A stretch of 64,000 nt of DNA from Bryobacter sp964387685. GTDB lineage: Bacteria; Acidobacteriota; Terriglobia; Bryobacterales; Bryobacteraceae. A program made the translations under genes and the position numbers. Below are positions 53,332 to 61,879 of the stretch, in pieces. Location of the stretch: positions 224,187 through 288,186 of the forward strand of contig CAYLXK010000005.1 of the NCBI GenBank assembly GCA_964387685.1, written 5' to 3'. The notes under the pieces were generated by a model, which was given only the letters and a program-made list of their open reading frames with translations, ran no database searches and was not told the DNA's origin. The first letter of the stretch is position 1. Each line of letters opens with the position of its first letter.

Positions 53332-53544
53332 ATGTCCGATCGTCCTACTCATTGCTCCCAATGCGGTACCGCGCTGATGGAGGCGCCCATCCTTTACGAG
53401 GTAATTGTCGAAGAAGAACTCTTCCAGATCGAAGACGTTCCCGCCCTCGTTTGCCGAGACTGCGGACAACAGTGGGTGGAACGGGAAGTACAGAGCAACA
53501 TCGAGGCCATAATAAGAGAGAATGCTGGATCTTCTCCGCATTAG
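53332..53544 (+). CDS. YgiT/MqsA-type zinc-finger protein
   Basis: 70 aa from ATG 53332 (GGGAA nine nt upstream). Two CxxC pairs, Cys8/Cys11 (HCSQCG) and Cys41/Cys44 (VCRDCG), as in the YgiT-type zinc finger, the N-terminal half of MqsA antitoxins. No helix-turn-helix is attached and no MqsR toxin adjoins. Overlaps the next gene by 23 nt. It might be an antitoxin relative or a regulator; uncertain. Confidence 0.7.
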   Translation: MSDRPTHCSQCGTALMEAPILYEVIVEEELFQIEDVPALVCRDCGQQWVEREVQSNIEAIIRENAGSSPH

Positions 53545-54064
53545 CGGCCCCGTTCGCCAAATACTGCACCACCTGGGGGAAGGTGCGTCGCCCTTCGACC
53601 TGCTTGCTACCGACGGCGGCCGTTTTACGGGCGTGGCGGAAAAGGATCTACACGTGACGGAAGATTGCCGCATGCCCAAAGAGGCCCTGGCCGGTCTGCT
53701 TCTTTACGCTGGCTTTGCCGCCGCCAGCCATGACGTCGCCCAAAACTGCGCCAGCCGCGAAGGCAGTTATTGGCACGGCATCTACCACCGCCTGGAGCCG
53801 GACGAATGGAACGCCATGTACTGGCTCCGCCGCGTCGGCCACCATGAAATCGCACCCACCCTAGCCCAGCGAGCCGCCCAGCTTGGTTGGGCCGCCAAAG
53901 GAAACTGGGAGCATCAGGCATTCGTCGATTTCACCAGTGCCGCCAGGCAAAGCGGCCACCTAATAGACATGGAAATAGCGAAAATGATCCAACTTGCCGA
54001 ATGGCAGCTTTTGTTTGCTTGGTGCGCCGAAAGCGCGGGACGCGCGGAGACACAGAGCCGGTGA
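53522..54064 (+). CDS. Conserved hypothetical protein with YWHxIxHR motif
   Basis: 180 aa; starts at ATG 53522 inside the zinc-finger gene. The recurring block GSYWHGIYHRLEPDEWNAMY with WLRRVGHHEI (about 81-111) resembles a conserved uncharacterised family of Acidobacteria and Planctomycetes. Mostly helical, no signal peptide. Its stop overlaps the adaptor GTG start (GTGA). Function unknown. Confidence 0.65.
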   Translation: MLDLLRISGPVRQILHHLGEGASPFDLLATDGGRFTGVAEKDLHVTEDCRMPKEALAGLLLYAGFAAASHDVAQNCASREGSYWHGIYHRLEPDEWNAMYWLRRVGHHEIAPTLAQRAAQLGWAAKGNWEHQAFVDFTSAARQSGHLIDMEIAKMIQLAEWQLLFAWCAESAGRAETQSR

Positions 54065-55284
54065 AAACCCTGATTGCCCTGCTTTCGCTCCTCGCCGCGG
54101 GGGTGGCCCTCTGGCAGTGGAAGTCCGCGAGCGAGATTGTCCAGGTCCCCGTCGTCGCCGCCGCTCGCGGCGTTTTCCAGGATCAGGTCACCACTAATGG
54201 CCGGGTGGAGCCCAGTGAATGGGCCAGCGCTCGCGCTGAGCGCGAAGGGTTGGTCATCTCCGCCCCGGTTACGCGCGGTCAACGCGTCTCTCGCGGCTTT
54301 CCACTCGCCATTCTCGACAGCAAAGATGCCCAGGCGGACCTGGCCAGCGCGGAAGCGCGCATGGCCGAAGCCAGAGCGGCCATTGCCGCCCTTGAGGCTG
54401 GGGGCTCTCGCCGCGAAATCGTTGAAATCGAAGAGAGCCTAAAGCAACGCCGCCAGGACAAAGCCCAAACCGAAAAGGAGTTGGCTACCGCCGAACGGCT
54501 CCTGGCCCGCAACGCGGGAACTCGTGAGGAGGTGCGAGTCCTGCGCGACAAAATCGACGGCCTGAACCTGCAAATTGCCGCGCTCGAAGCCAAGCGTCCC
54601 GCCCTTGTCTCGCCCGCGGATCTGGTACGTGAGAAAGCGCGCCTGCGGGAAGCCGAAACCGCCGCCGAGCAGGCCCGGCGCCGCATCGATCTAAGCACCA
54701 TTCGCAGCCCGCTGGACGGCGTAGCCTACCAGGTTGAGGTCAAACTGGGCGCCTATCTTTCCCCCGGCGCTCTGGTCGCGAGTGTCGGCAAAATCGACAC
54801 CCTCAAGGTTGTCGTGTACGTGGACGAACCCGAACTGGGCCGCGTCGCCCCGCGCATGCCGGTCAAAATTACTTGGGACGCGCTTGAAGGCCGTTCCTGG
54901 ATGGGTCTGGTCGACAAAACGCCCACCCAGATTGTCCCACTCGGCACCCGCCAGGTGGGTGAAGTAGAGTGCCGCATCGACAATCCGGGCGGGGAGCTAT
55001 TGCCGGGCACAAATGTTAACGTGGCTATCGAAACAAAACAGTTGTCCAACGTGCTTCTTGTCCCCAAAGAGGCCCTTCGAAACGTGGAAGGTGTAGAAGG
55101 CGTTTTCCTGGTAGAGAACAACATTCTCGTCTTCAGAGCCATCCAGTTAGGCGCGAGGAATGTCGTGAACGCTATCGTCACCGGAGGACTCAAAGCAGGC
55201 GATCTGGTGGCTTTAGGCCCCGGTGGGAGCCTAAAGCCAGGCCAGAAAGTAGCGATTGAAGGCAAGAAGCCCTCGTCACTTTAG
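54061..55284 (+). CDS. HlyD/RND-type periplasmic adaptor protein (orphan)
   Basis: 407 aa from GTG 54061. Membrane anchor (KTLIALLSLLAAGVALWQW), lipoyl-type half (EGLVISAPVTRGQRVSRGFP), long coiled coil at about 95-195 (ADLASAEARMAEARAAIAAL ... LREAETAAEQARRRIDLSTI), second lipoyl half (IRSPLDGVAYQVEVKLGAYL) and beta-barrel (LKVVVYVDEPELG). Adaptor of ABC or RND efflux pumps. No pump gene follows; the next gene is on the other strand. Overlaps pirin by 9 nt. Confidence 0.88.
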   Translation: MKTLIALLSLLAAGVALWQWKSASEIVQVPVVAAARGVFQDQVTTNGRVEPSEWASARAEREGLVISAPVTRGQRVSRGFPLAILDSKDAQADLASAEARMAEARAAIAALEAGGSRREIVEIEESLKQRRQDKAQTEKELATAERLLARNAGTREEVRVLRDKIDGLNLQIAALEAKRPALVSPADLVREKARLREAETAAEQARRRIDLSTIRSPLDGVAYQVEVKLGAYLSPGALVASVGKIDTLKVVVYVDEPELGRVAPRMPVKITWDALEGRSWMGLVDKTPTQIVPLGTRQVGEVECRIDNPGGELLPGTNVNVAIETKQLSNVLLVPKEALRNVEGVEGVFLVENNILVFRAIQLGARNVVNAIVTGGLKAGDLVALGPGGSLKPGQKVAIEGKKPSSL

Positions 55285-55974
55285 GTCGAAGAGCAGAACG
55301 TGCGAGTCCTCGGACGCCTCCAGCGCCACCTCGCTTTCGTTTTCAACCGCGGCCCCATCGCCCTTGGCTAGTTCCGTCCCGTTGACCAGCACTTTTCCCT
55401 CGGCCACTTGTAGCCAAGCGCCTCGCCCCGCCCCTAGTGAATAACTGGTGCGGTCGCCACTCTTGAAGTCCGCCGCCAGCAGCGCAGCATCCGCGTTGAT
55501 GCGAAGCGAACCTTCGCGCCCGTCGGGCGATGCCAGTACCTGAAAGCGCCCTTTCCGGCCTTCGGCCTCGAACGTTTTCTGGTCGTAGGTCGGATCGATG
55601 CCCCTCACATCCGGCATGATCCACATCTGGAACAGATGCACCGGCTCTTTCGGGTCTGGGTTGTACTCGCTGTGGAACAATCCCGTCCCGGCGCTCATCG
55701 CCTGCAACTCGCCCGGCTCGATGGTCCGGCGGTTCTGCATCGTGTCGGCGTGCTCCAGTTTGCCAGCCCGAACCCAGGTCAAAATTTCCATATCCCGGTG
55801 AGGATGCATGCCAAAGCCTTTTCCTCCGGCCACCACATCCTCGTTGATCACCCGCAGGTTCCGGAAATGGACGTGCTTCGGGTCGTAGTAGTCGGCGAAG
55901 CTAAAAGAGAATCGGGAATCGAGCCAGCCGTGGTTGGCATGGCCGCGTTCCTCGGAAGGTCTGACGTTAATCAT
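55276..55974 (-). CDS. Pirin-family bicupin
   Basis: 232 aa from ATG 55974, with AAGGAG about 12 nt upstream. Metal-site residues fall exactly where known in pirins: His57, His59 (GFGMHPHRDMEILTWV), His101 and Glu103 (GTGLFHSEYNP). Family members act as quercetinases or regulators; substrate unknown. The frame stays open upstream, but that part is not pirin-like. Convergent with the adaptor. Confidence 0.92.
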   Translation of the reverse strand: MINVRPSEERGHANHGWLDSRFSFSFADYYDPKHVHFRNLRVINEDVVAGGKGFGMHPHRDMEILTWVRAGKLEHADTMQNRRTIEPGELQAMSAGTGLFHSEYNPDPKEPVHLFQMWIMPDVRGIDPTYDQKTFEAEGRKGRFQVLASPDGREGSLRINADAALLAADFKSGDRTSYSLGAGRGAWLQVAEGKVLVNGTELAKGDGAAVENESEVALEASEDSHVLLFDLK

Positions 55975-56080
55975 GTGCGATCCAAACTCCTTGACTAGTA
56001 AGATGTCGTTACAACAGAAAAGATGCAGCTCAGCAAATGGCGCGAAACGGAGAACTTTACAATTGCGTCGCCTAAACCAT

Positions 56081-59000
56081 ATGAGGCATTTTTTCATGAC
56101 GTTGCTCCTGGCTACGACGCTAGGCGCGCAACGCGGACCCGATATCTACGCCGTTGTTCTGGATGGGGAACCCGCTCTGAAGGCTCCAGCGCGGAAGGCT
56201 GCCCTTGCCTCGCAACAAAATCTATTCGCGCGTTCCTTGGCCGCCATGGGGGCGCGCCCCGTGGAGTCGACCCAAGTCTTTCTCAATGCGATCTACGTCC
56301 AAGCTACCGCCGAGCAGGCGGCAGCAATTGAAAAAATGCCGGGCGTCGCGCGCGTGGCGCGACAGCGTCCTCTCAAGCGGCACGCAAATAAAGCGCTAGA
56401 CATCGTGAACGTTCGCGCCGCGTGGAATCGCGTCGGCGGCGCGGGCAATGCGGGCGCCGGCGTCCGCATTGCGATCCTCGATAGCGGCATCGACCAAAAT
56501 CATCCGGCGTTTAAAGACTTTGGCACGCCGATGCCGGCGGGTTATCCGCGCTGCAACGCCTCCGACTGCGACTTCACGAACAACAAAGTCATCGCCGCAC
56601 GCAGCTACGTTTCCCTGCTGAATACCGCTTTTGGCGCCGACGCTGCGGCAACGCGCCCGGACGATTTTTCGCCGCGCGACCGCGTGGGACACGGCACCGC
56701 GGCGGCGATGATGGTGGCGGGCCAGGAACATGATTCTCCTGTAGGCCGGCTTGCGGGCGTTGCGCCTGGGGCGTGGCTTGGAAACTACAAAGTTTTCGGC
56801 ACGGAAGACATCAACAGTTCAACTTTTCCCTTTGTCGTGCTGCGCGCACTGGAAGACGCGTTTGCCGACGGCATGCAAATCGCGACATTAAATCTTGGCG
56901 CGCCAGCGGGCTATGGCCCGAACGACAACTTCTGCGGACAAACTGGTACCGCGCCGTGCGACACCTTTGTCGCTGGCGTGCGCAATGCCATCCGCGCCGG
57001 AATGATTGTTGTTGTGTCAGCGGGCAACGAAGGATTAAACGGCCCGAACGCTCCTGCACTGAATACGATTGCTTCGCCGGGCACTACGCCTGAAGCCATC
57101 ACCGTTGGCGCGATCACGAATTCGCATATCTGGTACAACACCGTGAGCGTGCTGGGCTCGGGCGTTCCGGCCGAGTTGACGGCGATCAACGCGCGCTTCA
57201 CCGACGGGCCGCAGCTGGCCCAGCCGCTCGAAGGCGTGGCCCAGGATGTTGGCCTGGCCTGCGACGCGCTGCCGGATAATTCTCTCGCGGGGCGAATTGG
57301 GTTGGTGGCGCGCGGGACTTGCGCGATTGCCGAAAAAGTAAATAACGTACAGCGCGCCGGGGGGATCGCGATGGTTATGAGCACCACCGAGAACGCGGCG
57401 ATCATCCAGTTCACCGGATTGAACGGAACCGCGATCCCGGCGGCGACTATTGGGTTCAACGCCGGTGTGGCCTTGCGCAGCTACCTGAGCCAGCAGCCGA
57501 ATGCGACGCTGCGTTTGAACCCCGCTTTCCGCGAGGTGGCGGCACCGCAGGACGAGATTGCGAACTTCTCCTCACAGGGCCCGGCCATTGGCAGCTTTGG
57601 CGTGAAGCCGGACCTCATGGCGGTGGGCACGGACTTGTACATGGCAGCGCAACGCAATGACCCTAGCGGGTCGATGTATGGCGCCAACGGCTATGTGGTG
57701 GCCGACGGCACGAGTTTCAGCGCGCCGATGGTGGCTGGCGCGGCGGCAATTCTGAAGCAGCGCAATGCAAACTTGAGCCCGGCAGCGGTCAAGAGCTTGC
57801 TGGTGGGAAGCGCGGATACGGCCTTGACCGACTTCGACAATAACGGACGTTCCGGGCAAGCCTCGGCAACTGCGATGGGCGCCGGCAAGCTGAACGCCGA
57901 CCGCGCGTTGAACTTCACGATTGTCACCGACCCGACCAGCTTGGCTTTTGGCAACGTCACCACCGGCACACTACCGAGCGGCGGCATTGTCGTGGCGAAC
58001 TTGGGCACTTCAGTGGCCAACATCTCAACGCGCGTCGAACAGCGGACTCCCGATAGCCAGGCGCGCATTACGATTGCGCCCGCGAATTTCTCGGTACCAC
58101 CGGGCGGGCAGACACAGCTTACCGTGACCCTTTCGGGCAACCGCCCGCGCGCGGGTCGTTACGACGGCAGCGTAATTCTGAGCAGCGGCGGTAACGATCT
58201 AAAGCTGCCCTACACCTACTTCGTGGGCGACGGGGTGCCATGGAATATCTACTCGCTGGCGGGTTCGCGTTTTGACGCGATCCCGAACTATACGCTAACG
58301 GGAGCGTTTTTGAAGGTGGTGGACCAATACGGCGTGCCCGTCTCCGGTCTCGCGATGACGGGCCGGGTGCTGAGCGGCAACGGCAGCATCCGGGTGGTAA
58401 ACACTAACGGGCGGACGGACGCGCTAGGCATCTTTGAGGCGGACCTGACCGTGGGGGCAAGCACGGGCGAGCAGGTTTTCCGCTTTGAAGGCGGGAACTT
58501 GTTTACAGACTTCGTGGCCAACGTGATGGCTCGGCCGACGATTGCCGTGGGGGGCATAAGGGACGCGGCGAGCGGCGAGGCGAGCGAGGGCTTTGCGGCC
58601 GGACAGTACATCTCGATCTTTGGCTCGGCGCTGGCCAAGACGTTGAAGACCTTTGGGGGCAACGAACTGGCGCTGACGCTGGCCGGGGCGAGCGTGAGCT
58701 TCGATAACGAGGCCCAGAGGGTGAGCGCGGCGGGCCGGCTGCACTTTGTAAGTCCAGGGCAGATCAACGTCCAGATCCCCTGGGAGTGCCAGGGGCTGGC
58801 GACGGTGGACATGAAGGTCTCGATTGGGGACTTCAGCTCAGAGGTTTTTAGTCTGCGGCTGCGGCCCGCGAATCCGGCGTTCTTCGAGTATCTCGAAGGC
58901 GGCACGAACCGGCGCTTGATTGCGGCGCTGGACGGAAGCTTTCAGCTTATCGGTTCCAATAACGCAGCAGCGCGGGGGGCGGTGGCGCAGCTATACGCGA

Positions 59001-59263
59001 ACGGCCTGGGCCGGGTGAACAACCAACCGGGTAGTGGGCAGGCGAGCCCGTCGAACCCCTTGGCGGGGACGGTGGATACGCCGGAGGTGACCGTGGGCGG
59101 CCGGCCGGCGCAGGTTCTGTTTAGCGGACTGGCGCCGGGCATAGTCGGCCTATACCAGGTCAACATCCTAGTTCCGACGGACGCACCGACGGGACCGGAG
59201 GTTGAAGTAGTGCTGCGGCAGAGCGGCGTTAACTCGAAGACTTCCCGGATTGCGGTCCGATAA
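56081..59263 (+). CDS. Secreted subtilisin-like serine protease (S8) with PA insert and TIGR03437-type C-terminus
   Basis: 1060 aa from ATG 56081 (signal MRHFFMTLLLATTLGAQ). Propeptide I9-like at about 20-100; catalytic Asp134 (ILDSGIDQNHP), His204 (VGHGTAAAMMVAG), Asn316 (SAGNEG) and Ser545 (DGTSFSAPMVAGAA). PA domain at about 390-480 (GLVARGTCAIAEKVNNVQRA). Ig-like region at about 610-720, then a Solibacter C-terminal domain (FAAGQYISIFGSAL, LVSP-like INVQIPWE, GLAPGIVGLYQVNILVP). Digests extracellular protein. The coding strand is G-rich, in contrast with earlier plus-strand genes. Confidence 0.92.
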   Translation: MRHFFMTLLLATTLGAQRGPDIYAVVLDGEPALKAPARKAALASQQNLFARSLAAMGARPVESTQVFLNAIYVQATAEQAAAIEKMPGVARVARQRPLKRHANKALDIVNVRAAWNRVGGAGNAGAGVRIAILDSGIDQNHPAFKDFGTPMPAGYPRCNASDCDFTNNKVIAARSYVSLLNTAFGADAAATRPDDFSPRDRVGHGTAAAMMVAGQEHDSPVGRLAGVAPGAWLGNYKVFGTEDINSSTFPFVVLRALEDAFADGMQIATLNLGAPAGYGPNDNFCGQTGTAPCDTFVAGVRNAIRAGMIVVVSAGNEGLNGPNAPALNTIASPGTTPEAITVGAITNSHIWYNTVSVLGSGVPAELTAINARFTDGPQLAQPLEGVAQDVGLACDALPDNSLAGRIGLVARGTCAIAEKVNNVQRAGGIAMVMSTTENAAIIQFTGLNGTAIPAATIGFNAGVALRSYLSQQPNATLRLNPAFREVAAPQDEIANFSSQGPAIGSFGVKPDLMAVGTDLYMAAQRNDPSGSMYGANGYVVADGTSFSAPMVAGAAAILKQRNANLSPAAVKSLLVGSADTALTDFDNNGRSGQASATAMGAGKLNADRALNFTIVTDPTSLAFGNVTTGTLPSGGIVVANLGTSVANISTRVEQRTPDSQARITIAPANFSVPPGGQTQLTVTLSGNRPRAGRYDGSVILSSGGNDLKLPYTYFVGDGVPWNIYSLAGSRFDAIPNYTLTGAFLKVVDQYGVPVSGLAMTGRVLSGNGSIRVVNTNGRTDALGIFEADLTVGASTGEQVFRFEGGNLFTDFVANVMARPTIAVGGIRDAASGEASEGFAAGQYISIFGSALAKTLKTFGGNELALTLAGASVSFDNEAQRVSAAGRLHFVSPGQINVQIPWECQGLATVDMKVSIGDFSSEVFSLRLRPANPAFFEYLEGGTNRRLIAALDGSFQLIGSNNAAARGAVAQLYANGLGRVNNQPGSGQASPSNPLAGTVDTPEVTVGGRPAQVLFSGLAPGIVGLYQVNILVPTDAPTGPEVEVVLRQSGVNSKTSRIAVR

Positions 59264-59294
59264 GAGGTAAACTGGTAGTTTACAGACCTAGCGA

Positions 59295-59771
59295 ATGATC
59301 GATATTAAGAAAAAGCTGGTGGACGAAATCACGGCCCTCGAACATGAGTACCGGACGGAGCTGCCTAAGGAAATTCTGCGCGCCCGCGAGCTGGGCGACT
59401 TGAGCGAAAACGCTGAATACCATGCGGCGAAAGAGCGGCAGGGCTATGTGAACGCCCGCATCGGCAACCTGCGGGCGCGTTTGCAGGCATTATCGATGGT
59501 GGATCTGACCAAGATTCCCGGGGACCGGGTGGGCCTGGGCTCTACCGTACACCTGCTGGACGTGAAAAAAGACGAAGAAATTACGTACAAGCTGGTGACG
59601 AGCGAAGAGGCGGATGCGCCGAATGGCCTAATTTCGACTAGTTCGCCGATCGGCAAGAGCCTGCTGAACAAGCAGGTGGGCGACGAAGTGAAGGTGAATA
59701 TTCCGGGTGGCTTAAAGGAATTCGAGATTTTGAAACTGCGCACGATTCACGAAATCGAAGATTTGGGTTAA
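59295..59771 (+). CDS. greA: Transcription elongation factor GreA
   Basis: 158 aa, family length. N-terminal coiled coil with the acidic tip and ARELGDLSENAEYHAAKERQ; C-terminal FKBP-like domain (VGLGSTVHLLD, ISTSSPIGKSLLNKQVGDEV). Cleaves backtracked RNA in RNA polymerase. A 6-bp hairpin (GTAAAC/GTTTAC at 59267-59283) lies just upstream; no Shine-Dalgarno is evident. The phosphatidyltransferase follows 13 nt later, so they probably form a two-gene unit. Confidence 0.96.
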   Translation: MIDIKKKLVDEITALEHEYRTELPKEILRARELGDLSENAEYHAAKERQGYVNARIGNLRARLQALSMVDLTKIPGDRVGLGSTVHLLDVKKDEEITYKLVTSEEADAPNGLISTSSPIGKSLLNKQVGDEVKVNIPGGLKEFEILKLRTIHEIEDLG

Positions 59772-59784
59772 GCTTTTAGAGGCA

Positions 59785-60420
59785 ATGACCTGGACCGGCA
59801 TAGTTGGGCGCGTGTGCAACAAGCTATTGCTGGCTATTGTCGACGGCTTGGCGTTGACCAAGATCCATCCGAACTTTCTGACCTTTATTGGTTTGCTGAT
59901 TAACATTGGGGCGGCTTGGCTGCTGGCCAAGGGACTGTTTTGGCAGGCGGGCCTGGTGATTATCGGGGCGGGATTGTTCGATATGGTGGACGGGCGCGTG
60001 GCGCGGCAGACGAACCAGGTGACGCGGTTTGGGGGCTTCTTCGATAGCGTGATCGACCGCTATTCTGACCTGGCGCTGCTGATCGGCTTGCTGGTTTATT
60101 ACGCCTCGATCGGGCGCAATCTGTACGTGGTGCTGACGGCCGTCGTGATGATGGCGAGTGTGATGATCAGCTACACGCGCAGCCGGGCGGAGAATACGAT
60201 TCCGCAGTGCAAGGTCGGGTTTCTGGAGCGGCCGGAGCGGATTGTGCTGCTGATTATCGGGGCGTTGTTTGACCGGATGGCGCCGGTGCTGTGGATTATC
60301 GCGGTGTTTGGGAACCTGACGGTGGTGCACCGGATGATGTTCACATTCGGGGAGGCCAAGCGGCTGGAGGATGCCCAGACGCGGATGCCGGTCGAGGACC
60401 GGATGGCCGTGGGGCGCTAA
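59785..60420 (+). CDS. CDP-alcohol phosphatidyltransferase
   Basis: 211 aa membrane enzyme of phospholipid synthesis. Complete signature D66xxD69G70xxA73R74x8G83xxxD87xxxD91 (FDMVDGRVARQTNQVTRFGG). Five or six membrane helices. Transfers a phosphatidyl group from CDP-diacylglycerol to an alcohol (glycerol-phosphate, inositol-phosphate or other); not resolvable by reading. 13 nt below greA. Confidence 0.93.
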   Translation: MTWTGIVGRVCNKLLLAIVDGLALTKIHPNFLTFIGLLINIGAAWLLAKGLFWQAGLVIIGAGLFDMVDGRVARQTNQVTRFGGFFDSVIDRYSDLALLIGLLVYYASIGRNLYVVLTAVVMMASVMISYTRSRAENTIPQCKVGFLERPERIVLLIIGALFDRMAPVLWIIAVFGNLTVVHRMMFTFGEAKRLEDAQTRMPVEDRMAVGR

Positions 60421-60460
60421 GGCCGGGTTGGGCGCTCGGGGCGCCAAAGTGGCTGGGGTG

Positions 60461-60753
60461 ATTGGGTTTGGGCTGTTAGCTTCGTTGGGTAATTCTGCAT
60501 GGGGACGTCGATCCAAGCTTGATTTGGGATGATGCCGATGGTGGGCGGCGGCTTCGAGCAACTGGCCTTTGATTGCGATGGGACGCGGGGCGTTTTTCCT
60601 TTCGCGAGCGCGGCCGCGTGGCCAGCGGGATCCCGTGGCTAGTGCGACGAAGGCGACTTCGAAAATTTCGTGGGGGGCGTAGAACTGGCAATGGCCACAC
60701 TGAAGGCCGTTTATTCGGCCCGCAAGGCGGCGGGCGGAGGGCTGCTTGGACAT
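60461..60753 (-). pseudogene. Relic of the same protein family as the gene at the right edge
   Basis: Starts MSKQPSARRLAGRINGLQCG with AAGGAG upstream and continues FYAPHEIFEVAFVALATGSR, matching YSPQDVFEVTLVNQAIESR in the 63.4-64 kb gene. It ends HPKSSLDRRPHAELPNEANS, matching NPKSRLDYLPHANLPNEGNS. The central ~70 residues are missing and the open frame runs on antisense to the phosphatidyltransferase gene. Best read as an internally deleted, decayed copy. With the intervening 60754-60885 it accounts for an otherwise gene-free stretch. Confidence 0.65.
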
Positions 60754-60885
60754 GATCGGGTTGCTCCTTTAGCGGCTTAAGTGTGGCAGAGAAAAATAGT
60801 CCGGACTGGCGGGGGCAGGGGCTAAATGTTGAAGGGGCGGGAGATATTTCGTTGGGCGGGGCGTGATTTTCCCGCAAGAGGGGGC

Positions 60886-61872
60886 TTACTTTCGCACACG
60901 GATGAAAAGCGGATAGATCAAGGAACCGAATTCTTGCGGCTCCGCGCAATTGAGGCATTCGTCGCCGCGGCTGCGGAACCAGAGTCCCATCTCCTCGCGC
61001 GTCAAGCGATTGACGGCGTCGCTGTCGGCCATCCAATATTTCTGGTAGTTCGGCTCAATGCGGGTGTAGCGCAGGCGCGTCGGGCCGCCGGTCCATTGCC
61101 ATTGGGCCTCACGTAGCGCAACCACGTGCGGGGAACCCATTTCTTGCAAAAATTCCCAGAAAGGGATGGACCACTTGATGAATTTGCCCTTCCCATCGAA
61201 ATCGCTATAGGGCCGCACGGGATAGCCTTGGGCGGCCCAGGGTGTACAGTTCCAGGCGGGCGCCACCATCATGACACCGCCATGCTTGACCACGCGCCGC
61301 ATCTCATTGAGCGCAGCTTCCGGATTCGGGACGTGTTCGAGGACCCAAATCGTCCACAGGCCGTCGAATTCGTTATCGGCCAGGGGCATCGCGGTGGCCG
61401 AGCCCAAAACGAAGCGCTTATGGAAGAAGCGCTTGACGGAGGGCGAAATGTCCAGGCCCGTGTAGTCTGGCACGACGTCCTGCAAGTAGCCTCGCCCGGC
61501 GCCGAGGTCCAAGACCTTTTTGTCCATCAAGCCGTACTTTGCGGCAAAACGGCCCACGTGGCCGCGGATGTCGCCCTTTTCGGCGGCCGCTTTGGCGAAG
61601 GCGACGTATTCGGCGTTTTCGTCGGTTTCCGCTTCGGTGGCGGTTTTTTGGTAAGCGGTGGCGTAATAGGCGCGGTTCTTTTCCAGTTCGGCGGGAGTGA
61701 GCGGCGCGTCCGTATCCCAGGGGAAATTCGGGGCGACCAAGGCCGTATAGACGAGCACCCACAGCAAAGCCATGCGCCCGAAAAGCGTAGGCAAGCTTAG
61801 CCGGCGCTGGGAGCGGCGCAGGAGGCGACTGGGCACGGCCATCGCGGCGGGCATGTCACTAGGGATCCCCAT
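60886..61872 (-). CDS. SAM-dependent methyltransferase with N-terminal membrane helix
   Basis: 328 aa. Basic N-terminus and one membrane helix (about 33-49, MALLWVLVYTALVAPNF), then class I methyltransferase fold: motif I VLDLGAGRGYLQDV (120-133), TGLDISPSVKRFF, FDGLWTIWVLEHVPNPEAAL and MVAPAWNC. Substrate unknown. C-terminal Cys pair (GDECLNCAEP). Seven nt below the permease, likely co-transcribed. Confidence 0.85.
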   Translation of the reverse strand: MGIPSDMPAAMAVPSRLLRRSQRRLSLPTLFGRMALLWVLVYTALVAPNFPWDTDAPLTPAELEKNRAYYATAYQKTATEAETDENAEYVAFAKAAAEKGDIRGHVGRFAAKYGLMDKKVLDLGAGRGYLQDVVPDYTGLDISPSVKRFFHKRFVLGSATAMPLADNEFDGLWTIWVLEHVPNPEAALNEMRRVVKHGGVMMVAPAWNCTPWAAQGYPVRPYSDFDGKGKFIKWSIPFWEFLQEMGSPHVVALREAQWQWTGGPTRLRYTRIEPNYQKYWMADSDAVNRLTREEMGLWFRSRGDECLNCAEPQEFGSLIYPLFIRVRK

Positions 61873-61879
61873 AGGAGGG

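Noticed and set aside
53332..53544. Reading the zinc-finger gene as the antitoxin of an MqsRA pair
   Set aside because: No MqsR-like toxin adjoins and the helix-turn-helix half of MqsA is missing.
59267..59283. GTAAAC/GTTTAC hairpin before greA
   Set aside because: Only 6 bp and AT-rich with no T-run after it; not convincing as a terminator, and a lone site is not enough for an operator call.
59824..60420. Minus-strand open frame running through the phosphatidyltransferase gene
   Set aside because: Only the part beyond 60461 resembles a protein family; the remainder is antisense to a gene with a complete catalytic signature.
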